Source of the DNA: Sphingobacterium sp. | GTDB lineage: Bacteria > Bacteroidota > Bacteroidia > Sphingobacteriales > Sphingobacteriaceae | NCBI GenBank assembly: GCA_031277685.1 | Contig: JAITLV010000131.1 | Span: 124,001 to 188,000, forward strand | Reading direction: 5' to 3' | Length of the DNA: 64,000 bases | Part shown: one piece after another, positions 46,722 through 55,516 of the stretch | Position numbering within the stretch: position 1 is the first letter of the stretch | Layout: each line of letters opens with the position of its first letter | The notes under the pieces: model-generated | What the model saw: the letters and a program-made list of their open reading frames with translations, nothing else | Databases searched by the model: none | Told to the model about the DNA's origin: nothing | Program-made: the position numbers and the translations under genes

Positions 46722-48032
46722 TTAACTTTCCTGATATTTAAGTATAGTTCTTAACTGATTAAAAATGCGCTGGGCAATTGTCAATTCTTCGGTTACAATG
46801 GAAGCATTGCCGCTCAGTTCTTTATCAAATGCTATATTTTTATTGTACGAACTTTTTAATCCATTGGGCAATGTAACTTCTACATAGTATTTGTTCTCTT
46901 TATCTGGGGTGAGTGAAATGGATTTGACCAGTCCTTTGACAACACCATATTCTTGGTATTTAAAGTTATCCAATTTAATCAGCACTTTTTGTTCAGGTTT
47001 GAGCTTTCCCTGATTCTGTGGTCCGATGAGCATCTGACCAATGATCACCTGTCTGCTATCCGGTAAAATGCTGAACAGATTCGTTCCATTTTTAACAAAC
47101 TGTTTCTCACCCAAAAATTTTAGAAAGCTTAGCGTACCATCTGTAGCAGAATATAATAAATATGTCCTTTTCCATTGCCGGATAGATTTGCGCAATTTTT
47201 CAAAAAGCTGAACAGCTGCCGTTGAAAATGTTGCTTGATCTTTGACGGTATTAATCGCTGCACCAGTCTTCGTCTTCCGAAAATTGACAATCGCTTCATC
47301 CAGCTGCGCTAATGTAATTTGTGTATTTTTCAGACTCCGTTGCACCTCCAACAATTTGAGCTTTTCATTTTCCAGTTCCTGCGGTGAGATTACACCGCGC
47401 TGTTGTAACAGTTCGCATCTATTATAATTTTTTTCTGTCAACTGGACTTTTGTTTTCTCAAGTTCACATTGCTGTTTCAGGTTCACAATTCGCGATTCAT
47501 AATCCTTGATATTTTTATCAGCCATCATTCCTTCAACAGCATAGGGTTGCAAGTTATTAAAAAGAGATTCATCCTGTACAGCTTTCGCAAAAGCATTGAA
47601 ATCTTCCTGTATTTCACCCAATCGAAATTTCGCTGTTTCTTTTAGTGGAAATCTGTTCAATTGCTCCGTAGTGGAAAATTCATCCACCAGACACTCCAAT
47701 GCAAGGACATCCTGGTAGTTGGCTGTTGATTCCAATATCAAAACAAGATCTCCTTTGCGTACTGGCTGATGATCCTGAAACAGGATCTTCTCGATCCGCG
47801 AATCGATGGTCACCTCCATGCGTTCCGGTGGATTTTCGGACGAAATAATAATAGGCGATTCAATAAAATCAGGATACTTAATGATACTGGCCAATAGAAA
47901 AAAGACTGCTATAATCAGTAAGATAAGTAAACTCCCCCAACGAATCATCCAATGTGGTGGATTCTCCAGAACCTCATTGACCTGTTCGGAGCGTAAGCGG
48001 ATATCATCCAATATGTATTTTTTAGTTTCCAA
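46722..48032 (-). CDS. HlyD-family membrane fusion (adaptor) protein of the C39 exporter
   Basis: The 436-residue protein has one N-terminal transmembrane segment (about 31-51, WGSLLILLIIAVFFLLASII). A biotinyl-lipoyl-like half and the coiled coil follow (IKDYESRIVNLKQQCELEKTKVQLTEKNYNRCELLQQRGVISPQELENEKLKLLEVQRSL). The second lipoyl half (ATDGTLSFLKFLGEKQFVKNGTNLFSILPD) and a beta-barrel come next. It joins the inner-membrane ABC transporter to an outer-membrane channel that is not encoded here. It overlaps the end of the ABC gene by 11 bp, so the two are translated together. Confidence 0.9.
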   Translation of the reverse strand: METKKYILDDIRLRSEQVNEVLENPPHWMIRWGSLLILLIIAVFFLLASIIKYPDFIESPIIISSENPPERMEVTIDSRIEKILFQDHQPVRKGDLVLILESTANYQDVLALECLVDEFSTTEQLNRFPLKETAKFRLGEIQEDFNAFAKAVQDESLFNNLQPYAVEGMMADKNIKDYESRIVNLKQQCELEKTKVQLTEKNYNRCELLQQRGVISPQELENEKLKLLEVQRSLKNTQITLAQLDEAIVNFRKTKTGAAINTVKDQATFSTAAVQLFEKLRKSIRQWKRTYLLYSATDGTLSFLKFLGEKQFVKNGTNLFSILPDSRQVIIGQMLIGPQNQGKLKPEQKVLIKLDNFKYQEYGVVKGLVKSISLTPDKENKYYVEVTLPNGLKSSYNKNIAFDKELSGNASIVTEELTIAQRIFNQLRTILKYQES

Positions 48033-50223
48033 GTTCCAATTGATTTTTTACCAGTCTATAATATTCGCCCTTTAGGGCAACTAATTCTTCATGATTCCCT
48101 TGTTCGACCACCTTTCCCCTCTCCAATACAACAATGTTATCCGCATTTTTGACGGTAGACAGTCGATGGGCAATAACGACGGCTGTACGTCCCTTTAAAA
48201 ACTGATCCAGATGATCGGCGATAATTCGTTCGGTATTGGCATCCAGCGCACTTGTTGCTTCATCAAAAAAAAGATATTGAGGGCTTTTATAAATTGCCCG
48301 TGCGATGAGTATACGCTGACGTTGCCCGCCACTCATGCCCAAGCCCTCATAGCCAATTTTGGTATTATAACTGGTGGGCAGGGCCTCAATAAAATCTTTA
48401 ATATCTGCCACCTGGACCGCATCCCGCAAACGTTCTTTATTGATCTCATCAGAACCCAGAGCGATATTGGCAGCAATGCTATCATTAAAAATATAACCAT
48501 CCTGCATCACTACACCACAATTGTCCCGCCAGATGCGTGGAGAGATATGCTGCATATCTACTTTCCCGATTTTGATGCTCCCACTTTCAGGGGCATAGGA
48601 TTTTAGCAATAATTTCATTAGGGTACTTTTCCCACTGCCACTTGCCCCCACGATGGCAGTTGTTTTTTTATAAGGAATTACCAGGTTCAGCTGTTCAAAA
48701 ACAGCTTTATCTGTTCCGCTGTATCTAAATGTGGCATTTTCAATACGAATGTCATCTTCGGGGATCTCTTTTTGAAAATGACTATCTACCTTTTCCTCAT
48801 CCTCTTTATCATGAATTTCATTGAGACGCTCAAGGGCAATTTTGGCATCCTGAAACTGACGCATAAAATTCATCAGTTGAATCAAAGGGCTGTTGAGCTG
48901 GCCAATAATATACTGCACGGAAAGCATCATACCCAATGTCAATTGGCCATCCACCACCAGTTTTGCAGCGACAAAACTGATCAGAATATCTTTAAGTTGA
49001 TTGATTACGTTACCGCCGATCGTCTGTACCTGCTCCAACTTCAAGGCCTTCACCTTGATCCGGAACACTTTAATCTGTATTCCCTCCCACTGCCAGCGTT
49101 TATTGGTTTCGGCATTGTTCATTTTGATTTCCTGCATACCGTTGATCAATTCCAGCACTTGCCCCTGTTCTTCGGCCAACTGTGAAAATTGTTTATAGTC
49201 AATTTCCCGTCGTTTTTTTAGAAAAAAAGAGATCCAAAACAAATATATGGTGGCACCAACTGAAAATAATAAGAAGAGTTTGTAGTTATAAATCAATAAA
49301 ACAATGCCAAAAATGATAAAGTTAATCAGGGAGAATAAGGTCTGTAACGAGTTGTTTGTCAGCAATTGTTCGATACGATTATGATCCGTTATCCGCTGCA
49401 TGATATCTGCAGTGACCCTGGAGTCAAAAAAACTCATGGGTAAACGCATCAGTTTGATGAAAAAATCGGACACGATGGATATATTGATCCGGGAGGATAA
49501 ATGGAGTAGAATCCACCCCCGGATAGCTTCTATCCCCATTTGTCCTAGATAGAGCATAATTTGAGCGAATAAAACCAAGTATATAAAATTGATATCTTGA
49601 TTTTGGATACCAACATCAACAATACTTTGTGTCAGAAATGGAAAGACAAGTGCTAATAGACTTCCGGCAATGAGTCCGAATGCCAGTTGCACCATAAAAG
49701 CCCTATACTTACCAAGATAATGTTTTAAAAACCTGGAAATCGAATGGCCTTTTTCTTCCTTCTCTTCATGATCCGCAAAACGTGCTGTCGTCTCCAGCAC
49801 CAGGACGATCCCTTCCTCCGTACGGTCTTCGGCTTTCACTCCAATCCAATTTGCCAAAAATTCTGTCTTCGAATAGGTGATTAATCCAAAAGCTGGGTCT
49901 GAAACATACACCTTATAATCGTTGTGTTTTTTTTCAATTTTATAAACCACTACATAATGCTGTTCCATCCAAAACACTATACAAGGCATCGGCACTTCAT
50001 TCACAAGGGTCTCGAAATCAATTTTGACCGCGAGGGTCTTAAAACCAATTGTTTCAGCAGCCCGGCTTAACCCCAGCAGGCTAGAGCCTTCTCTGGTCGT
50101 ATCGCAAAGATCCCGAAGCATCGGTAACGGTAATAATTTACCATAATATTTGCTGATTATCCTGAGACAAGTAGGCCCACAATCTTTAGAATCTGGTTGT
50201 TTATAGAACGGAAACTTCATCAT
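48022..50223 (-). CDS. Peptidase (C39)-containing ABC transporter for peptide export
   Basis: The 733-residue protein has three parts. The C39 peptidase domain (1-150) has the catalytic site KQPDSKDC15GPTCL, a His in EQHYVVVYKI and an Asp in YVSDPAFG. Six transmembrane helices follow (about 165-450). The ATPase (about 495-733) has Walker A GASGSGKSTL, the signature LGMSGGQRQR and Walker B YLFFDEATSALD. Such transporters cut double-glycine leader peptides and export the mature peptide, which can be a bacteriocin or a signal. Two 12-bp direct repeats lie upstream (50280-50312). No cargo peptide with a GG leader was seen nearby. Confidence 0.94.
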   Translation of the reverse strand: MMKFPFYKQPDSKDCGPTCLRIISKYYGKLLPLPMLRDLCDTTREGSSLLGLSRAAETIGFKTLAVKIDFETLVNEVPMPCIVFWMEQHYVVVYKIEKKHNDYKVYVSDPAFGLITYSKTEFLANWIGVKAEDRTEEGIVLVLETTARFADHEEKEEKGHSISRFLKHYLGKYRAFMVQLAFGLIAGSLLALVFPFLTQSIVDVGIQNQDINFIYLVLFAQIMLYLGQMGIEAIRGWILLHLSSRINISIVSDFFIKLMRLPMSFFDSRVTADIMQRITDHNRIEQLLTNNSLQTLFSLINFIIFGIVLLIYNYKLFLLFSVGATIYLFWISFFLKKRREIDYKQFSQLAEEQGQVLELINGMQEIKMNNAETNKRWQWEGIQIKVFRIKVKALKLEQVQTIGGNVINQLKDILISFVAAKLVVDGQLTLGMMLSVQYIIGQLNSPLIQLMNFMRQFQDAKIALERLNEIHDKEDEEKVDSHFQKEIPEDDIRIENATFRYSGTDKAVFEQLNLVIPYKKTTAIVGASGSGKSTLMKLLLKSYAPESGSIKIGKVDMQHISPRIWRDNCGVVMQDGYIFNDSIAANIALGSDEINKERLRDAVQVADIKDFIEALPTSYNTKIGYEGLGMSGGQRQRILIARAIYKSPQYLFFDEATSALDANTERIIADHLDQFLKGRTAVVIAHRLSTVKNADNIVVLERGKVVEQGNHEELVALKGEYYRLVKNQLELGN

Positions 50224-50279
50224 GCTGTCTTATTTACATGACAAACATACGTGATTGAAAAAAGGCAAAATAGCTCAAT

Positions 50280-50312
50280 TAATAATCGTATCAATCCTAT
50301 TAATATTCGTAT
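50280..50312 (-). promoter_or_regulatory. Two 12-bp direct repeats (21-bp period), candidate LytTR binding sites
   Basis: TAATAATCGTAT (50280-50291) and TAATATTCGTAT (50301-50312) differ at a single base and are exactly 21 bp apart. This matches the double direct-repeat geometry bound by LytTR regulators. The pair sits 57 bp upstream of the C39 exporter start codon. A candidate -7-like TATTTTG (50272-50266) is 7 bp downstream, so binding would place an activator near the -33 region. The LytTR regulator of the same cluster is the natural candidate. Confidence 0.65.
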
Positions 50313-50427
50313 TGAATAGTCTATTTTCTGATTCAGATACCGCAATGAACACATTTTTTAAACATTTCATGTAACGAATGACCTAAACTCGATACTTATT
50401 ACATAGACTATTAAACATAAGTGCATA

Positions 50428-51249
50428 ATGACGAATAACTTCATATTAAATTTCATCACATGGGATGTCAATAGTGATATCTTTACTATACCGATCATCA
50501 ATCATCCTGTCCGTTGGTATGGACTATTTTGGTTACTGGGAATTGTATTATGTTACAGACTATTATGGACCATGTTAAAAAAAGAAGGTCGCCCGATTGC
50601 ATTTCTGGATCAACTGAGTATCTATATTGTCTTGGGCACCATTATAGGTGCTCGCCTGGGGCATGTTTTATTTTATGACCCGGCCTATTACTTGAGCAAT
50701 CCATTAAAGATCTTCGCAATATGGGAAGGAGGTTTGGCAAGTCATGGTGGCGGGCTTGGTATTTTAGTTGCCATTTTCTTGTTTGCAAGAAAACAGAAGC
50801 TTCCTTTCCTCTGGGTCGCAGATCGAATTGCGCTGGTTGTGCCCATTGCCGGCGCCTGTATCCGTTTGGGTAACCTCATGAATTCGGAGATTATTGGTAC
50901 CCCTACAAACCTGCCTTGGGCATTTATCTTCACTTCTATCGACCAAATTCCCCGACATCCAGCACAATTGTATGAGGCATTGTTCTGTATAGCCTTATTC
51001 TTATTATTGAATTATCTCTGGACAAAACCCTTCCTAAAAAACAATATCGGAAACTGTTTTGCACTTTTATTAATCCTCTTGTTTACATTTAGGTTTTTAG
51101 ACGAATTCTTAAAAGTCAATCAGGAAGATTTTGAAAATTCACTATTCATCAATATGGGACAGCTCCTTAGCATTCCATTTGTGCTGATCGGATCCGCCCT
51201 GCTTATCTTCAACAGTCGGGAGAAATCAGTGTCAGTACCACAAAATTGA
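50428..51249 (+). CDS. lgt: Prolipoprotein diacylglyceryl transferase
   Basis: The 273-residue membrane protein has seven hydrophobic helices. It has the Lgt hallmarks: WYGLFWLLGIVLCYRLL, GARLGHVLFYDPAYY, the active-site region WEGGLASHGGGLGI, and RLGNLMNSEIIGTPTNLPWAF with the conserved Arg and Asn. It transfers diacylglycerol to the lipobox cysteine, so it matures the many lipoproteins of this organism. It is divergent from the C39 exporter and converges with the second LuxR regulator. Confidence 0.93.
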   Translation: MTNNFILNFITWDVNSDIFTIPIINHPVRWYGLFWLLGIVLCYRLLWTMLKKEGRPIAFLDQLSIYIVLGTIIGARLGHVLFYDPAYYLSNPLKIFAIWEGGLASHGGGLGILVAIFLFARKQKLPFLWVADRIALVVPIAGACIRLGNLMNSEIIGTPTNLPWAFIFTSIDQIPRHPAQLYEALFCIALFLLLNYLWTKPFLKNNIGNCFALLLILLFTFRFLDEFLKVNQEDFENSLFINMGQLLSIPFVLIGSALLIFNSREKSVSVPQN

Positions 51250-51272
51250 ATAAACAAGATGAAATGAATTAT

Positions 51273-51935
51273 TTATTTTAGAATCCCGGATTTGAAGGCG
51301 ACTTTAACCAGTTCAGCTGTATTTTTCACATTCAACTTTTCGATCAGACTTTGCCGATGCCCTTCGATTGTGCGTTTGCTCAAGAAAATTTTATCAGCAA
51401 TCTCCACATTCGTAAAACCATCCGCAATTAATTTCAGCACCTCCAGTTCACGTTCACTGATATCAAATTCCGGTAGCGTGCTGTTGGCCAAATCCGTGTA
51501 ATTTTCACCGGATATCACCTGATCAAGGAGTGTCATACTAATTTCGGCGCTTATATATTGACCACCACTGGCCACGTGTTTGAGGCCAAAAAGAAGTTCA
51601 TTATAATCCACATTTTTCAATAGATAGCCCGAAAGGCCAAGTTCGAAACCTTCAATAACATAATGAATCTGGTTCAACATCGAAAGGATAACAACTTTAA
51701 TGGATGGATACCTTGCCCGAATTACACGCAGTAGTTCCATTCCATCCATATGATCCATGCTGATATCGGTTAATATCATATCGGGCAACAATTCGTTAGC
51801 TAAGAGTTGTAGGGCCTCATTCCCGTCTGAAGCCTCGCCCACAACAACAAAATCGTCCTGAGACTCCAATAACAATTTAATACCATTACGTACGACCATA
51901 TGATCTTCAACCAACAGTATCTTAACCTTACCCAT
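51273..51935 (-). CDS. NarL/FixJ-type response regulator, paralogue of the one at 278-940
   Basis: The 220-residue protein is a REC-plus-LuxR-HTH regulator. The REC domain has E10/D11, phospho-acceptor D57 in TDISM, VVILSM and YLLKN. The HTH is in SERELEVLKLIADGFTNVEIA and SKRTIEGHRQSLIEKLNV. Long blocks are shared with the regulator at 278-940 (for example VEDHMVVRNGIKLLLESQ and VVILSMLNQI). Unlike that copy it has no kinase-like gene after it. It is divergent from a PAS histidine kinase, which is the likely partner. Confidence 0.9.
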   Translation of the reverse strand: MGKVKILLVEDHMVVRNGIKLLLESQDDFVVVGEASDGNEALQLLANELLPDMILTDISMDHMDGMELLRVIRARYPSIKVVILSMLNQIHYVIEGFELGLSGYLLKNVDYNELLFGLKHVASGGQYISAEISMTLLDQVISGENYTDLANSTLPEFDISERELEVLKLIADGFTNVEIADKIFLSKRTIEGHRQSLIEKLNVKNTAELVKVAFKSGILK

Positions 51936-52240
51936 CTTTTATCCTATTTAATAAAATTTATCTTCTTCTTTATCCGAACAGTATGCTACCAAGGAGTACA
52001 GTTGCATTTTTTTACTTTGGGAAAACCAGGAAACACATTGTACCTTGCTCCCCCCTGACTTCCTTTCTGACTGGCACAAACTGAATAAAGATACAAAATT
52101 CTATCGATTTAAAGGATTTTGTAAGGAATACGCTACCAAAATCCAATTAAAAAAATTAGTAGTCTTAAAATTTAAGGAAAATAGGGAAAGGGAACAATAT
52201 TTGTTTTAAACTAAACAGCTTTTAATTTTTTTGACACCTT
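51936..52240. other. Divergent region between the LuxR regulator and PAS kinase genes
   Basis: These 305 bp hold no supported gene, repeat or clear consensus promoter on either strand. They presumably carry the promoters of the two divergent signalling genes. Confidence 0.5.
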
Positions 52241-54262
52241 ATGATCCGTTCCGACAAAGATATTTTAACAATACTGAATTCCGCATTGGATGCCTGTGCC
52301 ATCTATGACAGTCCCGAGCTTCATGTATCCTATGCCAGCACAAAAATGCTTCAGCTCTGGAATTGTGATGAAAGTGTCCTTGGACAACAACTGGAAAAAT
52401 GCCTTGCTCAGCAAGTTCTTCTTGTTCCTAAATTAAAACAGGTATGGGAGACAAAAAAAAACTTGTTCGAAGAAAATGTGCCCATTCAACGTGATATCAC
52501 AGGAACATCCAAGCCCTGTAACTGTAATATAAGCTATCAACCACTTTTCAATGCTGCAGGTGAAATATATGGCATCTATCACACCATAAGCATGCTTCCA
52601 GATCGTATGCCAAGCCCCCAACAGACAGAAGAAAAGAATAGTATCGAACAAAAACTGCTCGAGGATTTACTCAACCCCAAATATAGTCTTGTCAGCAATG
52701 TACATGCGAACACAAGTTTAAACAAATACTCATTGTTAAATAGGGAAACAAAAAATTTAAACCAAAAGCTGAAAGATTCCCTAAAAAAAATCATCGAGAG
52801 TGAAGAACACTATCATTTCGCCCTGCAGTCTGCCGAAATGGGCACCTGGAATTTAAACTGCAAGAGTTATATTGTGCATTGGGACGAACGCACACGCGAA
52901 CTCTTCGGCTTTGCCAAAGGGGAAACTGTCCCCTACACCGAGGTTTTGCGCTACATACATCCCGAAGATAGAAATAGAATAGATCGAGAAGTGAAAAAAT
53001 CCCTTGATTATGAGAATAAGGGAGTCTATGACGTACAGTTTCGAACCATCGGTGCAACAGACCAAAAACTCCGTTGGCTACATTGTAAAGGGAAAATGTA
53101 CTTTGACCAAGAGCAGCAACCGGAATGGTTTGCCGGAACAACCATAGATATTACACAACAACATCTAGAACGGGAAAAACTGGAGGCAATCAATAACTTG
53201 ATCACAAAGAAAGATCAAGAGTTTAGAATGATCGTGGAAGCTGCGGGAATAGGTATATTTTCCATTGATCTGGAATCCAGAAAAATGGAACTCAATGATC
53301 AGTGTCGCGAGCTATTTGGCTTTGAGGATCACCAGGAAATTCAAGATACGGACTTTTTCACGCAGATCTTACCGCAATACCGAGATAAAGTCCGTTATAT
53401 CTTTCAGCAAGTTGTTTTGAAACAGTCACCTTTCGATTGTCAATGTGAAATAACGGATAAAAAGACTGGTAAAATAAAATGGTTACGATCTGTCGGTGGT
53501 GGGCAATTATCGCTCGATCCAAAGCGGCAGATCATATATGGAGCCATATTCGACACCACAAACGAAAAAGAAGAAGAAAGAAAAAAGCTGGACTTCATCA
53601 GTATAGCAAGTCATGAATTGAAAACTCCTTTGACCTCCCTGATAGCCTACCTGCAGTTATTGCTGGGAAAAGAACATACACTTTCTTCTGAAAAACGGCA
53701 GCAGTATCTCCATCAGTCAAACGAACAGGCCACGCGCATGCGTGGACTTATTGATGGCTTTTTGAATGTATCCCAGCTCAATGAAGGGAAATTATTACTG
53801 CATAAAAATACATTTCGTATCTGTACATTGATAGACTATATTCGCAATATCTACTCGCTCAAACCAGTCAAGCATTTTATTTATTATACCGGATCAACTG
53901 ACTCAATCCTGGAAATCGTTGCTGACCGTGATAAGATTGAGCAGGTGATTATTAACTTTATGGACAACGCCATTAAATACTCGGAGCCCCATTCTGACAT
54001 CACCATGCACGTAAACGTGGATCATGATTATTTTGGCATACAAGTCCGTGATCAAGGAAGAGGTGTCAGCGAAAAGCATCAAAAGCAGATTTTCAATAAA
54101 TTTTATCGGGTAAATGATTCGACTGACAGTTACGCGTCGGGATTTGGTATCGGACTTTTTATCTGCCAGGAAATTATCCAGAAACATCAGGGAGAAATTG
54201 GTGTGGACAGCATCCTTGGTCAAGGATCGACCTTCTGGTTTAAAATCCCTATCAATTTTTAG
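52241..54262 (+). CDS. Multi-PAS sensor histidine kinase
   Basis: The 673-residue cytoplasmic protein has three PAS/PAC units: about 5-125, 190-300 (WDERTRELFGFAKGETVPYTEVLRYIHPEDR) and 325-440 (MELNDQCRELFGFEDHQEIQ). A classic transmitter follows: HisKA with ISIASHELKTPLTSLIAYLQLL and HATPase_c with the N box (INFMDNAIKYSEP), G1 (VRDQGRGVSEKHQKQIFNKFYR) and G2 (GFGIGLFICQEIIQKHQGEIGVDSILGQGSTFWFKIP). There is no transmembrane segment. It should sense an internal or redox-like signal and phosphorylate a response regulator, probably the one divergent to it. Confidence 0.92.
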   Translation: MIRSDKDILTILNSALDACAIYDSPELHVSYASTKMLQLWNCDESVLGQQLEKCLAQQVLLVPKLKQVWETKKNLFEENVPIQRDITGTSKPCNCNISYQPLFNAAGEIYGIYHTISMLPDRMPSPQQTEEKNSIEQKLLEDLLNPKYSLVSNVHANTSLNKYSLLNRETKNLNQKLKDSLKKIIESEEHYHFALQSAEMGTWNLNCKSYIVHWDERTRELFGFAKGETVPYTEVLRYIHPEDRNRIDREVKKSLDYENKGVYDVQFRTIGATDQKLRWLHCKGKMYFDQEQQPEWFAGTTIDITQQHLEREKLEAINNLITKKDQEFRMIVEAAGIGIFSIDLESRKMELNDQCRELFGFEDHQEIQDTDFFTQILPQYRDKVRYIFQQVVLKQSPFDCQCEITDKKTGKIKWLRSVGGGQLSLDPKRQIIYGAIFDTTNEKEEERKKLDFISIASHELKTPLTSLIAYLQLLLGKEHTLSSEKRQQYLHQSNEQATRMRGLIDGFLNVSQLNEGKLLLHKNTFRICTLIDYIRNIYSLKPVKHFIYYTGSTDSILEIVADRDKIEQVIINFMDNAIKYSEPHSDITMHVNVDHDYFGIQVRDQGRGVSEKHQKQIFNKFYRVNDSTDSYASGFGIGLFICQEIIQKHQGEIGVDSILGQGSTFWFKIPINF

Positions 54263-54426
54263 GATTCGCCGCTAAGATGCATTAACAATAAAAAGATAGC
54301 ATTGCATCAGGGCTGATAAGTCTCTTTTTTTACAGCCATAGCCGAGCGTTTTTGAGGACAAAGAGCAACAGCCATAAAATTAATTTACAGCTGTTACTCC
54401 GTATACACGGTTAACCTCCACAAAAA

Positions 54427-55506
54427 TTATTTCTTTTTCAGATCCTGACCGGCGATATCTTCCCAGCGGTAATAATGAAAAGTCTTATCGTCGCTCATGG
54501 CAACAAATAAACCATGCTGAAATGTATCGTTAAGACGGATAGACACAACGTCCGAACCATCGCTCTGCGTGGCCATAACAGGGACGGTTTTCAAATACGT
54601 ATGTTCAAACGGATTTGTTTTTGTCCCTTCACGGCTAAAAACCTGAAAGCGGTTTGCTCCTTGGTCTGAAACTAAGATATACCCCGTACTATCCGTCAAT
54701 TTGTAAATCGAAATACCTTCATGGTCCTCTTTGAATCCCTTAGTAGCAAATAATGCGAGTTGCTGATTTCCTTTCGCCGGGTCGGCATAGTATTGTTTCA
54801 CCCCTACTTGTTCATCTGAATAGTAGATATACCCCAGTTCATTATCCACTGCGATGGCTTCAATTTCCTTCTTTCCGCTAAAAGAACCAAACTTACGAAC
54901 CAAAGTTGCCTTCACAGCGCCGGCACCGTTATCTTCCAATAGGTATTGCCCCAGGTACCCATCTTTAGGGCCATTTTTACGACCCGCAATCGCATAAATT
55001 TCACCTTTTGGTGAAGTGTAAAGCGCAATTCCCATAAGATCCCTGAAATCAGGTTCAGTCTCTCCTACAAACATCTCCAATCCACCCTGATCGATCGGTT
55101 TCATATCCGGCAACGAGAAGATGCGCAGTTTGTGCGTCATACGCTCTGTCGTCACAGCGATATCGACAGATTTTCCAGCCAGCCTAAAACCATAAGCAAT
55201 ATCCACATTATTAGGCCGTTTCAGATTAGAAACCACTTTATCCTTGACAATTTTACCTTGTAAATCATAAACAAATAAAGCCCCATCTGCATCTTTGTCC
55301 GTGGCAATGACCAAACTCTTACTAGGATCAGTCTTGTCAATCCAGATGGCAGGATCATCCGAATCGTACCGTACTGCCTCGGTGACAAGGGCAGGTTTGA
55401 TGGAATCCATTTTGGTAGTACCCATTTGCGGGTTATCACAGCTGGCCTGCAACAATGCGGAAGCTGCCAATCCGAAAAATAGTTTTGTTTTTAAAGATGT
55501 TTTCAT
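54427..55506 (-). CDS. Beta-propeller phytase (3-phytase) lipoprotein
   Basis: The 359-residue protein has a lipoprotein signal (QASC23). It then follows the beta-propeller phytase family: AVRYDSDDPAIWIDKTDPSKSLVIATDKDADGALFVYDLQGK with the DDPAIW and TDKD calcium/phosphate site residues. Further blocks are RPNNVDIAYGF, EIEAIAVDNELGYIYYSDEQVGVKQYYA and KEDHEGISIYKL. These calcium-dependent enzymes release phosphate from phytate. As the last of three genes after a TonB receptor it should work at the cell surface or in the periplasm. The gap to the preceding lipoprotein gene is 10 bp. Confidence 0.92.
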   Translation of the reverse strand: MKTSLKTKLFFGLAASALLQASCDNPQMGTTKMDSIKPALVTEAVRYDSDDPAIWIDKTDPSKSLVIATDKDADGALFVYDLQGKIVKDKVVSNLKRPNNVDIAYGFRLAGKSVDIAVTTERMTHKLRIFSLPDMKPIDQGGLEMFVGETEPDFRDLMGIALYTSPKGEIYAIAGRKNGPKDGYLGQYLLEDNGAGAVKATLVRKFGSFSGKKEIEAIAVDNELGYIYYSDEQVGVKQYYADPAKGNQQLALFATKGFKEDHEGISIYKLTDSTGYILVSDQGANRFQVFSREGTKTNPFEHTYLKTVPVMATQSDGSDVVSIRLNDTFQHGLFVAMSDDKTFHYYRWEDIAGQDLKKK

Positions 55507-55516
55507 GCTGAGTTAA

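Noticed and set aside
50300..50400. 31-residue frame (MKCLKNVF...) upstream of the C39 exporter as possible cargo peptide
   Set aside because: It has no double-glycine leader motif, no ribosome binding site, and overlaps the direct repeats.
54276..54308. GATGCA/TGCATC inverted repeat after the PAS kinase gene as terminator
   Set aside because: Only 6 bp with a 21-nt loop and no adjoining T-tract.
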